DNA of 31,399 nucleotides. Origin: a virus. Under the pieces are notes generated by a model. That model did not search any database and was not told the origin of the DNA. It worked only from the letters and a program-made list of their open reading frames with translations. This document shows positions 7,402-14,309 of the stretch, one piece after another. A program made the position numbers and the translations under genes. How positions within the stretch are numbered: position 1 is the stretch's first letter; each line of letters begins with the position of its first letter. The stretch is taken from positions 1 to 31,399 of the IMG/VR virus record IMGVR_UViG_3300027833_000156. One strand, written 5' to 3'.

Positions 7402-8822
7402 TCTACAAAACAAAACCATTAGCGCACCAAGAAGACGCAGTAAATAGATTTGCAGAAAAAGAATACGGTGCTCTGTTCTGTGAAATGGGTACAGGCAAAA
7501 CAAAGATTGTCTTAGACATCTTAAGAAACTCTGCCGACCTGTTCGAAGCTATTGTTATTGCTCCTAATGGTTTGCACCATAACTGGGACATCAATGAAAT
7601 ACCCAAACACTTAGGTAACTCAGATTTAAATCCAGTTGTCACGTATTGCTGGAAAGGTCCAATCAAGAGTAAGAAAGCCAAGCAAGAGCTTTCACGGTTC
7701 TTTATGACTAGAGATGCTTCTCGCATCCTACTAATAAACATCGAAGCACTTAGGACAGCCGCAGGTTTTGATACAGTCAACACATTCTTAAAGTATTGCT
7801 TTGGTCTTAAGCACATGATCATTGACGAATCTACGTGCATTAAGAATCCCAAAGCAATGCAAACAAAGCGGGTGCTTAAGCTAGCGGATCAAGTTGACAG
7901 GAAGTGGGTTCTTAACGGAACACCTATCACACAGAGTCCACTAGATTTGTTTACTCAGTGCAGATTCCTAAGTAAAGATGCAATACCTTTCAATACTTAC
8001 ACAGCCTTTAAACACGCATTTGCCATTGAAACTACAATGACTATGGGTAGCCGAGCGTTTCGTAAGATTATTGGATACCAGAACCTAGAACGATTGACCA
8101 AGTTACTTGAACCATTTACACTAAGAATCGAGAAGAAAGACTGTCTTGACTTACCCGAAAAGACCTTTGTTAAACAGGCTATTCAGTTACATCCAACTCA
8201 GCAACGCATATACGACAGTATGAAAAACGACTGTATTGCTCTTTTAAAAAACGGAGAATTGGTTACATCTACAATTGCTCTTACCAAAATCGTCAAGCTG
8301 CACCAAATCCTTACAGGGTTTGTGACAGATGACGAAGGCACAGCTCACGCTATTGAAAACAACAGAATAGCTGCGCTCTTGCAAATAGCAGAGACACAAA
8401 AGCCTTTAGTTGTGTTCTGTGCCTATAAATTTAACGTTCAAGAAATTAAAGCAGCATTACGGAAACAGTTTCCAGAATCAAAGATAGCTGAGTTTCATGG
8501 AGATGTATCTAACACTGCACGAAACGAATCTGTTAGGCAGTTTCAAGAAGGAGAAGCAGACTTTTTCTTAGCTACTTCCGCTGCTGCAAAGGGTTTGACA
8601 TTACACCGTGCATCGACAATGGTATACTACTCAAACAACTATAGCCTTGAAACCAGACTACAAAGCCAAGACCGTATTCATAGAATCGGTCAAGATAAAA
8701 AATGCACATACATCGACCTTGTTGTACCCAACACAGTTGATGACGCTATCTTAAAAAGACTAGAAGAAAAGAAAGAGTTGTCCAGCATGGTGCTTGACGA
8801 CCTTATTGAAATAATTAAATGA
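7398..8822 (+). CDS. SNF2-family superfamily 2 helicase/translocase
   Basis: The 474 aa form a minimal two-lobe SF2 motor. Lobe 1 has LAHQEDAV, Walker A EMGTGKT (29-35), IVIAPNGLHHNW, DEST (143-146) and LNGTPI (172-177). Lobe 2 has FHGDV, ATSAAAKGLTLHRA (392-405) and the SNF2 box QSQDRIHRIGQ (422-432). There is no nuclease or accessory domain. Phage proteins of this kind act as dsDNA translocases or recombination motors. The start overlaps the UvrD-like stop by four bases (ATGA), and its own stop overlaps the next gene the same way, so the four genes are probably one coupled operon. Confidence 0.93.
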   Translation: MIYKTKPLAHQEDAVNRFAEKEYGALFCEMGTGKTKIVLDILRNSADLFEAIVIAPNGLHHNWDINEIPKHLGNSDLNPVVTYCWKGPIKSKKAKQELSRFFMTRDASRILLINIEALRTAAGFDTVNTFLKYCFGLKHMIIDESTCIKNPKAMQTKRVLKLADQVDRKWVLNGTPITQSPLDLFTQCRFLSKDAIPFNTYTAFKHAFAIETTMTMGSRAFRKIIGYQNLERLTKLLEPFTLRIEKKDCLDLPEKTFVKQAIQLHPTQQRIYDSMKNDCIALLKNGELVTSTIALTKIVKLHQILTGFVTDDEGTAHAIENNRIAALLQIAETQKPLVVFCAYKFNVQEIKAALRKQFPESKIAEFHGDVSNTARNESVRQFQEGEADFFLATSAAAKGLTLHRASTMVYYSNNYSLETRLQSQDRIHRIGQDKKCTYIDLVVPNTVDDAILKRLEEKKELSSMVLDDLIEIIK

Positions 8823-9025
8823 CACACACAAACACAATCAGAGAAAATATGAAAGTACCAACAACCAACAGGTCTTTATTCAATCAAAGACCAGAAACTA
8901 TTTTAGAACGGGGGTTACACACAATGACCCTAGCCTGTGAAGCATTGGTTATACAGAACTCAGCTCTGAATGATCAAATTGATGCACTAACTAAAGATAT
9001 ACTAGAAGCTGACAACAAAGGTTAA
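8819..9025 (+). CDS. Small hypothetical protein, 68 aa
   Basis: The start overlaps the SNF2-like stop by four bases (ATGA). A second ATG at 8849 follows an A-rich stretch and could be the main start, giving 58 aa. The C-terminal half (about residues 35-66) is a leucine-rich, heptad-like helix suitable for a short coiled coil. No family is recognised. The operon position suggests an accessory partner of the helicases. Confidence 0.55.
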   Translation: MTHTNTIRENMKVPTTNRSLFNQRPETILERGLHTMTLACEALVIQNSALNDQIDALTKDILEADNKG

Positions 9026-9029
9026 AATT

Positions 9030-10187
9030 ATGCTAACAAACAAAGAACAACAAGCACTTGACGCTTTTCTAGAATATAGAAATAAAACTGAAGTTGCACG
9101 ATCTTTGGGTGTTGCAGAATCAACTATTAGAGCAACTCTAAAACGAGTTGAGCGTAAAGGATTTGCTCCTTGGCTCAGTGGAGCAATCACACCCGATCAT
9201 CTATCCGTAGCAAAAACCACTGTCCAGTACGGACCAGATGGTGAGGTGCAACGAGAGTGGAAACGACTTCTGCCAAATGCAGAAGCTATGACAGACTTCG
9301 TTGATGCACTGTGCGAACGAGCCGAAGGAACACTAAAGATTGCACCAGCACCCAAAGTAACACGTCAACGTAAAGATGTGTTGGCTGAGATCTGCTGCTT
9401 CGATGCGCACATTGGTATGTATGCCGAGGCAGGAGAAACTAACAGTCAAAACTACGACTCGGACATTGCTGTGAAACGTATTCACAACACTACGGACGCT
9501 CTGCTGTGTCGCATGAACAACCCAGAGCAAATCGTTGTCACCTTTGGTGGTGATATGCTACACGCAGACACTCGGAGCAATAAGACAGAGATGAGCGGTA
9601 ACGTACTAGACGTTGACAGCCGCTACCATATGGTTGTCGAAAAAGCAGTCACAGCTTGCTACGATGTTGTAGCTATGGCTTCCGAAGTAGCTGAAAAGGT
9701 TACCGTAGTTATACTGGAAGGCAACCACAGCTGGCACTCCGAAGTCTGGCTTGCTCAGGTATTAAGAGCAGCTTACTCCCAATGTGACCGTGTTGAAGTT
9801 GTTATGCAACGATCAGCTCGTAAGCACATGGTCTGGGGAGACAACTTACTGGTATGGACACACGGAGACTCCGTAGCCATGACCAAGTGGCAAGGTATTA
9901 TCTCAACTGAGTTTGCTCAGTTATGGGGCAAGACCAAGTGGCGTCACCTAAAGATGGGACACGTACATCACAAGAATGCTCGTAACGGAAAGAGCCTTGT
10001 AACATCTGACCAGAATGGTGGTTGGGTAGAGAACCACGGTCTCTTGGTCGAGTACCTCCCTGCCCTATCAGCCACGGATGCTTGGCATGCATCAAAAGGA
10101 TTTATCGGTAGCCAACAAGCAATGACTGGCTTCGAGTACCATAAGAAACAAGGACTAATAACCAGACTATATGAACCAGCGTGTTAA
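9030..10187 (+). CDS. Metallophosphoesterase with N-terminal helix-turn-helix
   Basis: Residues about 5-45 form a helix-turn-helix (NKTEVARSLGVAESTIR). From about 118 there is a calcineurin-like metallophosphoesterase core with every metal motif: DAH (Asp125, His127), GGD (Asp175), GNH (232-233), THGD (His278) and GHVHH (His311, His313). Enzymes of this superfamily include Mre11/SbcD-type nucleases and other phosphodiesterases. The HTH argues for a DNA substrate. The protein is 385 aa. A weak AAGG lies before ATG 9030. It is the last gene of the right-going arm and its stop is one base from the stop of the opposing fibre gene. A nuclease or end-processing role beside two helicases is an inference. 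Confidence 0.88.
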   Translation: MLTNKEQQALDAFLEYRNKTEVARSLGVAESTIRATLKRVERKGFAPWLSGAITPDHLSVAKTTVQYGPDGEVQREWKRLLPNAEAMTDFVDALCERAEGTLKIAPAPKVTRQRKDVLAEICCFDAHIGMYAEAGETNSQNYDSDIAVKRIHNTTDALLCRMNNPEQIVVTFGGDMLHADTRSNKTEMSGNVLDVDSRYHMVVEKAVTACYDVVAMASEVAEKVTVVILEGNHSWHSEVWLAQVLRAAYSQCDRVEVVMQRSARKHMVWGDNLLVWTHGDSVAMTKWQGIISTEFAQLWGKTKWRHLKMGHVHHKNARNGKSLVTSDQNGGWVENHGLLVEYLPALSATDAWHASKGFIGSQQAMTGFEYHKKQGLITRLYEPAC

Positions 10188-10188
10188 C

Positions 10189-10809
10189 CTAGAGTCTCAC
10201 CAACGTAAGATAAACATTTCTTGAGGAACCTGATGTAGTGCTGACTCTTTGAAATTGAATATTTATATCGCTAGTGCTACCTGCTGGTACTGTTAGAACA
10301 TATAACTGACTAACAGACTCATAATCTCCAGTAGGTTTACCCTGGGTTTCATTAATTCGATGGCTTAAAAGAGTAGTGCCTGAAGAACGCAAGTTTACAA
10401 GAAAGTAATCGTTATTGTCGCCGTCGTCTTCATAGAACTCCCCTATACAGGTTATAAGGTAAATTCCTTCACTCACCCGCACTCCACCATCATATGTACC
10501 AGAAGTAAGAACTGTACCTATGTTGTCTGGATCAGAATCTTCAGTAAGCTGTATAATACTAGTACCAGAATAAAAAGTATTAGCTGTACGGGAGTATCTT
10601 GCTACTTTGGTTTTTAAGGCAGCAACATCAGCTTCAATAGCAGACGTGTCTACGTCAACACCAGCTATTGCGGTATCCACATAAGCCTTTACCCCACCGC
10701 TAGTGACCATAAGAGGACTTATGTCAGTCGGCGTAGTATCTGCACCAGCTACCTTTTGAATAGATGCATCTACTACTGCTGCTGAATTAGTTAGAGTATA
10801 TTCTGCCAT
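10189..10809 (-). CDS. Tail-fibre-like protein, paralogue 1 (206 aa)
   Basis: The first 55 residues or so (TLTNSAAxxDxxxQKV, then TPTDxSPLMVTSGGVKAYVDTxI) are nearly the same as in the next gene upstream. The remainder differs. Residues about 75-206 are beta-rich, with many Gly, Ser, Thr and aromatic residues, like the trimeric beta-sandwich heads of phage fibres or C1q-like receptor-binding modules. A short coiled-coil-like stretch (about 57-72) joins the two parts. The likely role is a virion-attached receptor-binding or decoration protein, inferred from architecture. It is the last gene of the late arm. Confidence 0.6.
   Translation of the reverse strand: MAEYTLTNSAAVVDASIQKVAGADTTPTDISPLMVTSGGVKAYVDTAIAGVDVDTSAIEADVAALKTKVARYSRTANTFYSGTSIIQLTEDSDPDNIGTVLTSGTYDGGVRVSEGIYLITCIGEFYEDDGDNNDYFLVNLRSSGTTLLSHRINETQGKPTGDYESVSQLYVLTVPAGSTSDINIQFQRVSTTSGSSRNVYLTLVRL
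10676..10745. repeat. 70-bp direct duplicate within fibre paralogue genes, copy 1
   Basis: By eye this matches 11239-11308 at all but about four of 70 positions, at a constant offset of 563 bases. It encodes the shared SPLMVTSGGVKAYVDT segment. Confidence 0.85.
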
Positions 10810-10814
10810 AATTG

Positions 10815-11372
10815 TTATACTAACCTAGATAATTTAAAAGTTAAATCGTAAGTAGCAGTCTTCGGGTTGCCAAATAAATTGGATTTTAATTTTATTGTTT
10901 GACCTTGAAGCATCGGTACGGGTTCTCTAGTAAAAGCAAAACGTGTGTTCGTAAAACTAGTAGATTCATTTGTTCTTACCGACGCTGGGTCACCACCAAT
11001 AGTTTCATTTAGATTTTCCCAATACAAGAAAATAGAGTTGAGTCCAGAGGTTGAGAAATAATAAGTTCCCACCAATAACCCAACATATAACCCATCCTCA
11101 GGTGCTGTGAATGTAACTAGAGTGGTAGTAGAGCTAACTGTCCCTGATATAGAAAAAGTTTCTTTGTAAAAATCTTCGCTTAATTCAGCAACTTCTGTAG
11201 TTAGAGTTGCAGTCGCTGGATTATTCGCAATCTCCGTGTCCACATAAGCCTTTACACCACCGCTAGTGACCATAAGAGGACTTAGGTCAGTCGGCGTAGT
11301 AGTTGCACTTACCACTTTCTGTAGTGCGCTATCAATATCTGCTGCTGAATTAGTTAGTGTAAAAGTAGACAT
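10815..11372 (-). CDS. Tail-fibre-like protein, paralogue 2 (185 aa)
   Basis: It shares its N-terminal ~55 residues with the downstream 206-aa protein, including a 70-bp near-identical stretch of DNA. It then carries a different beta-rich domain (about residues 70-185, with strands such as TTLVTFTAPEDGLYVGLLVG) that resembles C1q/TNF-like fibre heads. The shared N-terminus is probably the docking module and the variable C-terminus the ligand-binding part. It lies five bases upstream of its paralogue. The start ATG follows AATTT with no Shine-Dalgarno. Confidence 0.6.
   Translation of the reverse strand: MSTFTLTNSAADIDSALQKVVSATTTPTDLSPLMVTSGGVKAYVDTEIANNPATATLTTEVAELSEDFYKETFSISGTVSSTTTLVTFTAPEDGLYVGLLVGTYYFSTSGLNSIFLYWENLNETIGGDPASVRTNESTSFTNTRFAFTREPVPMLQGQTIKLKSNLFGNPKTATYDLTFKLSRLV
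11239..11308. repeat. 70-bp direct duplicate within fibre paralogue genes, copy 2
   Basis: Partner of 10676-10745, with no insertions or deletions between the two copies. A further shared stretch lies near both start codons. Confidence 0.85.
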
Positions 11373-11375
11373 AAA

Positions 11376-11639
11376 TTAACATTTCCATTTGCGCAACGCT
11401 AAAGTCTTCCTTGTTGGACGACCCTTTGAATCTTTTGCTGGACCTTTTACACCAGACATACGAGCACAGAATGACTTCTTCCGCCCTGCCCGTTTTCCTT
11501 TGGGATTGGATTCAGTAACTGGAGCCTTGAGCTTCGATCCAGTCTTGTTGTTGTAATACGAGCGACCCTTGGCACTAAGACCCCCAGATGGGTTCTTATG
11601 CTCCTTCCTCATTGATACTTTTACTTTTTTTCTCGCCAC
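11376..11639 (-). CDS. Conserved small basic phage protein (DUF6321-like)
   Basis: The 87-aa protein is very Lys/Arg-rich. It has the pattern NPSGGLSAKGRSYYN, then GSKLKAPVTE, NPKGKRAGRKKSFCARM and GRPTRKTLALRKWKC, which I recognise as the small conserved phage family DUF6321. The conserved Cys residues near the middle and at the C-terminus are present. A nucleic-acid-binding or virion role is plausible but not established. The start is GTG 11639, nine bases after AAGGGAG, one of the few good Shine-Dalgarno sequences here. ATG 11609 is an alternative. It overlaps the end of a candidate 52-aa gene. Confidence 0.75.
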   Translation of the reverse strand: MARKKVKVSMRKEHKNPSGGLSAKGRSYYNNKTGSKLKAPVTESNPKGKRAGRKKSFCARMSGVKGPAKDSKGRPTRKTLALRKWKC

Positions 11640-11754
11640 AATTACAATCTCCCTTCCTTTCGCAATTCCGAATTGCTTTCCTCAAGACACTGACAGCTCT
11701 TTCGCCCTCAGTCAAGTCAAGTTCTTTTCTCAGCTTACAGTGCCTATTTCGCAT
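11596..11754 (-). CDS. Candidate 52-aa Cys-containing basic protein, overlapping both neighbours
   Basis: An ATG at 11754 lies inside the last codons of the 130-aa gene (ATGCGAAATAG, 11-base overlap). The frame runs 52 codons to TAA (11598-11596), 44 bases into the DUF6321-like gene in another frame. The product begins MRNRHCKLRKELDLTEGE and contains RNCERKGDCNCGEK, so it is basic with four Cys, three of them clustered (C-x6-C-x-C). GAAGGAAA lies upstream at a workable distance. It fills a gap of about 100 bases that would otherwise be empty in a tightly packed genome. The family is not recognised. Confidence 0.42.
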   Translation of the reverse strand: MRNRHCKLRKELDLTEGERAVSVLRKAIRNCERKGDCNCGEKKSKSINEEGA

Positions 11755-12136
11755 TAGCTTTCATTTTCCTTCTTTCATTATTTACAGCAGACCCCACTAT
11801 GGTACTTTTCTTAGCTACTTTTTTTAAAATTTCTTTGTTTCGGTCATTATCTGCGTTTTTTAGGTCTTTGTTTACTCTATCTAGATCACTTGTGCCAGCT
11901 TTCTTTTTATTTTGTTCAAGTAATTTTCGCCTCTCTGCTTGTTCTGCTTTAGCCCTTTGCTGTGACCTTACTTTAGCCTCTGTTGCTTTTTTAGCAGCTA
12001 CTTTTGTTGCCTTCCTAGCTGCCAGACCTTTTGTAACTTTCTTAGTTACTGTTTGTGCAGCAGCAATAGCTATCCGTCCACCCCTCATCGCTGGGATAAA
12101 GAATTGCGACGCTGGACTGATCATTGGTTCTGGCAT
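11744..12136 (-). CDS. Basic Ala/Lys-rich coiled-coil protein, 130 aa
   Basis: After a Pro-containing N-terminus (MPEPMISPASQFF), the protein is strongly basic and almost all helical from about residue 28 to 130, with Ala/Lys/Glu heptads. It lies between the lysis cassette and the DUF6321-like protein in the late arm. It could be a DNA-associated or structural minor protein. Low complexity prevents a family call. The start ATG follows AATAATT with no Shine-Dalgarno, and the start lies two bases from the lipoprotein stop. Confidence 0.55.
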   Translation of the reverse strand: MPEPMISPASQFFIPAMRGGRIAIAAAQTVTKKVTKGLAARKATKVAAKKATEAKVRSQQRAKAEQAERRKLLEQNKKKAGTSDLDRVNKDLKNADNDRNKEILKKVAKKSTIVGSAVNNERRKMKANAK

Positions 12137-12138
12137 AA

Positions 12139-12327
12139 TTATTGATTCTCTAAAGTGTTTACGTAATCAAGGATTTCTCCTATAGTTTGTTTCTGATACT
12201 GATTAAATTCGTGGTTGTTCAGTTCCTGTAGGAACTCTGGAACCCGACTCTTCTTTATCGTCACGCACCCATTCATCAATAAGCTTGCTGTTACGATTAT
12301 ACCTACGATTCTTAACTTCTTTAACAT
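12139..12327 (-). CDS. Small lipoprotein, candidate outer-membrane spanin (o-spanin)
   Basis: Taking ATG 12327 gives 62 aa with a textbook lipoprotein signal. It has MLKK, a hydrophobic core (about 7-18), and MNG followed by Cys21 at the lipobox. The longer upstream frame from 12390 would spoil the signal peptide, so this start is preferred. The start lies inside the 66-aa gene in another frame, the classic nested Rz/Rz1 arrangement. The mature part is about 42 polar residues and lacks the Pro-rich stretch of lambda Rz1. In Gram-negative lysis the o-spanin pairs with an inner-membrane spanin to fuse the membranes. If correct, the host is Gram-negative. Confidence 0.55.
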   Translation of the reverse strand: MLKKLRIVGIIVTASLLMNGCVTIKKSRVPEFLQELNNHEFNQYQKQTIGEILDYVNTLENQ

Positions 12328-12403
12328 ACGAATTTTGAATTGTAAATAATACATTTGCAATCTTAGGAAAAGCAAGTAGTAAACTAACAACTAGCTTTAT
12401 CAT
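12203..12403 (-). CDS. Small membrane-anchored protein, candidate inner-membrane spanin partner
   Basis: The 66-aa protein has an N-terminal hydrophobic stretch (about residues 3-22), then a highly charged region with NRRYNR and LIDEWVRDDKEE. Its ATG overlaps the stop of the 60-aa holin-like gene by one base (TAATG), and it contains the start of the lipoprotein gene in another frame. This layout matches spanin pairs, although the periplasmic part is short for an i-spanin. An alternative is a third small holin or antiholin. The function is called mainly from position and topology. Confidence 0.5.
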   Translation of the reverse strand: MIKLVVSLLLAFPKIANVLFTIQNSYVKEVKNRRYNRNSKLIDEWVRDDKEESGSRVPTGTEQPRI

Positions 12404-12585
12404 TATTCTTTAGCCTTACCAACATTAAGTGCGAGCCAATCAACAACCTTATAGATCTTAGCAACCCAAGTGTCGTCTTTTGGTGTAGGAGTAAGTGCAG
12501 CAATAGCGGAAGCAGCTGCTACAACAGAACTAGCCACTCCAATAAGAGTGCCAGCGTTTGTGATGATCCAGTTTAGTATATCCAT
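12403..12585 (-). CDS. Holin-like small membrane protein, 60 aa
   Basis: Residues about 8-31 are a hydrophobic Ala/Val/Ile-rich helix (AGTLIGVASSVVAAASAIAAL). TPTPKDDT follows, then an amphipathic segment KIYKVVDWLALNVGKAKE. The layout of membrane helix, TPTPKDD turn and VDxLALNVG(K/R) tail is a pattern I associate with holin-like proteins in marine phage lysis cassettes. It lies between the 54-aa holin-like gene (two bases away) and the spanin-like pair. It would sit in the inner membrane and could act as holin or antiholin. Confidence 0.6.
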   Translation of the reverse strand: MDILNWIITNAGTLIGVASSVVAAASAIAALTPTPKDDTWVAKIYKVVDWLALNVGKAKE

Positions 12586-12587
12586 AA

Positions 12588-12752
12588 TTATTTTTCTTGT
12601 AGTTCCTTAATTACCTTGACTGCGGATGCAGTCATATAGACTAGAGTAGCAAGACCTACGACTAGCCCTAGAAGTTCGTTAATGTGACCTAGTTCAATGG
12701 TAGCGATGAAGCCCCCTGTCCCTATGGTAGATTTGTAAATAATATCGTGCAT
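12588..12752 (-). CDS. Class II-like holin, 54 aa
   Basis: The frame from ATG 12752 to TAA encodes 54 residues. A first weak membrane segment (about 9-24, STIGTGGFIATI) is separated by GHINE from a second, stronger one (about 28-43, LLGLVVGLATLVYM). A basic tail (VKVIKELQEK) follows. This is the usual plan of short two-helix phage holins, which control the timing of lysis by permeabilising the inner membrane. AAGGAATT lies upstream of the start. It is the first gene of the lysis cassette, just downstream of the repeat-rich fibre gene. Confidence 0.65.
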   Translation of the reverse strand: MHDIIYKSTIGTGGFIATIELGHINELLGLVVGLATLVYMTASAVKVIKELQEK

Positions 12753-12776
12753 TCAAATTAATTCCTTAATCAATTG

Positions 12777-14309
12777 TTAAACGGTTCTCATGCGGAAACT
12801 TAGTAGGTCAATGAGTGAGCCAGTTCCTCCAGATGAATTGTAATATCTAAGGTCACAGGTTGTCGTGGCTGTGCAGGTAAGTGTAGCCTTTACGTTGTAT
12901 CGAGTCGAATAAGCAGCGCCATTATTGGCGCTCAACTCTGAACCAATTGTGTTAAATTGTGTATATGTTGCGTTCCAGTTGGTGGCAGCATCAACATCCC
13001 ACGACCTTGTTGTCCACCCAGACCTTGAATACTGACCAGTAACATTATTATCAATCATTGTAGTGTCGTTGGTCGCTTGGATTGATATTTCCAAAGCCAT
13101 GCCAGCGGATGGATCAGCCAACACAAATTCAGGATTAAAGGCTGGACCACCCTGCGCATAAAAAGTTAGTATATCAAAATCCAGCTCGTAAGTGACTCCT
13201 GCTGTAAGCGATAACTCTGCAACCTTAGTAAAATTCGTAGATCCCTGAGCGATAACATAGTCACCACGCTGTTGTTGTGACAGAAATGTTGCGCCATTCC
13301 TTATGGCAAATGACTGAGACGCAGGAAGAAACGAAAAAGACTCTAGGAATGGCGTAAAATTATAAATCACACGGTCATAATATCTTAAATCAGTTGCTCC
13401 GCCCCCAGTATTAGGAACCCAATAATAAGCATGATCCGCTATCTGCTCCCCAGCATCTTCAGGGGGGGTTGCTCCCCAAACTCCGATATTACACGCCCCA
13501 ATTTGACTATTAAGGGCAGAAGTAGAAGCATCAAATGCAAATCCGTTGAAGCCATTATTGCCAGCGTTTTCTGACATCTCTGCCACAAATCCGAGATCAG
13601 CAAATGTCACTGCCGTGGATCTTTTAGGTTCAAGGGTGTAGTTAGCTGTGGTGACTCCAACCTTGGCATTGTTAGTTACAATGTCCGCTGCTTGAGCTGG
13701 TGTAATACCAACCTTGGCATTATTGGTTGTAATGTCGCTTGCCTGAGTTGGTGTGATTCCAACCTTGGCATTGTTTGCTGTAATATCAGATGCTTGTGTT
13801 GGTGTAATACCAACCTTGGCATTGTTAGCTGTAATGTCACTTGCTTGTGTTGGTGTGATTCCAACCTTAGCATTGTTCGCTGTAATATCAGATGCTTGTG
13901 TTGGTGTGATTCCAACCTTAGCTGTGTTAGTTGTGATGTCACTTGCCTGTGCTGGAGTAATTCCAACCTTAGCTGTATTAGTTACAATGTCACTTGCTTG
14001 TGTTGGTGTAATACCAACCTTGGCATTGTTAGCTGTAATGTCACTTGCTTGTGCAGATGTAATTCCAACTTTAGCTGTGTTTGTAGCAATATCTACTACA
14101 TTTGTAGCAATATCTACTACATTTGTAGCAATGTTAGCTGCATTCGTAGCAATGTCTGTTGCATTTACTCCCTCAGCAGCAGTCGCACGAGTTGTTTCGG
14201 TAGTAATAGCTGTCTCATTTGCCGTAACTCCTAGATACGTTTTAGCCTCTGCAAGTGTTTGCTTTGCAAGAAGAGCATCGAGATCGGAAGATACGGTAAG
14301 ATTGGGCAT
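12777..14309 (-). CDS. Tail fibre protein with tandem 17-residue repeats
   Basis: The 510-aa protein has three parts. The N-terminus (1-50) has a linker followed by short 7-residue repeats of the ATNVVDI type (about 54-78). Next, eight tandem 17-residue units near AKVGITPTQASDITANN plus a partial ninth (about 79-220) form what should be a long trimeric coiled-coil or triple-helical shaft. The C-terminal part (about 230-510) is beta-rich with many aromatic and Gly/Asn/Thr residues, probably the receptor-binding head. No chaperone or peptidase domain is recognised. It lies after the internal virion proteins, as fibre genes do in T7-like phages, and has its own promoter candidate. Confidence 0.8.
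   Translation of the reverse strand: MPNLTVSSDLDALLAKQTLAEAKTYLGVTANETAITTETTRATAAEGVNATDIATNAANIATNVVDIATNVVDIATNTAKVGITSAQASDITANNAKVGITPTQASDIVTNTAKVGITPAQASDITTNTAKVGITPTQASDITANNAKVGITPTQASDITANNAKVGITPTQASDITANNAKVGITPTQASDITTNNAKVGITPAQAADIVTNNAKVGVTTANYTLEPKRSTAVTFADLGFVAEMSENAGNNGFNGFAFDASTSALNSQIGACNIGVWGATPPEDAGEQIADHAYYWVPNTGGGATDLRYYDRVIYNFTPFLESFSFLPASQSFAIRNGATFLSQQQRGDYVIAQGSTNFTKVAELSLTAGVTYELDFDILTFYAQGGPAFNPEFVLADPSAGMALEISIQATNDTTMIDNNVTGQYSRSGWTTRSWDVDAATNWNATYTQFNTIGSELSANNGAAYSTRYNVKATLTCTATTTCDLRYYNSSGGTGSLIDLLSFRMRTV
13668..14075 (-). repeat. Eight tandem 51-bp repeats encoding a 17-aa fibre unit
   Basis: Eight in-frame 51-bp units with scattered, mostly synonymous differences, and a ninth partial unit beyond 13668. 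Adjacent units are not identical at the DNA level (for example TTGGCATTG versus TTAGCTGTG at the same place). The antisense Cys-rich and Ala/Val-rich frames here are mirror shadows. Confidence 0.92.

Noticed and set aside
11799-12185. 128-aa hydrophobic plus-strand frame
   Set aside because: It is antisense to the Ala/Lys-rich coiled-coil gene. Lys and Ala codons read backwards give Phe, Leu, Ser and Cys, which explains the apparent membrane protein.
12328-12390. Longer start for the lipoprotein gene
   Set aside because: The extra 21 residues would place aromatic, charged sequence ahead of a clear lipoprotein signal and overlap the 66-aa gene in another frame.
13668-14075. Regularly spaced repeats as a CRISPR array
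   Set aside because: Units are tandem and contiguous with no unique spacers, are in frame, and encode a 17-residue shaft repeat.
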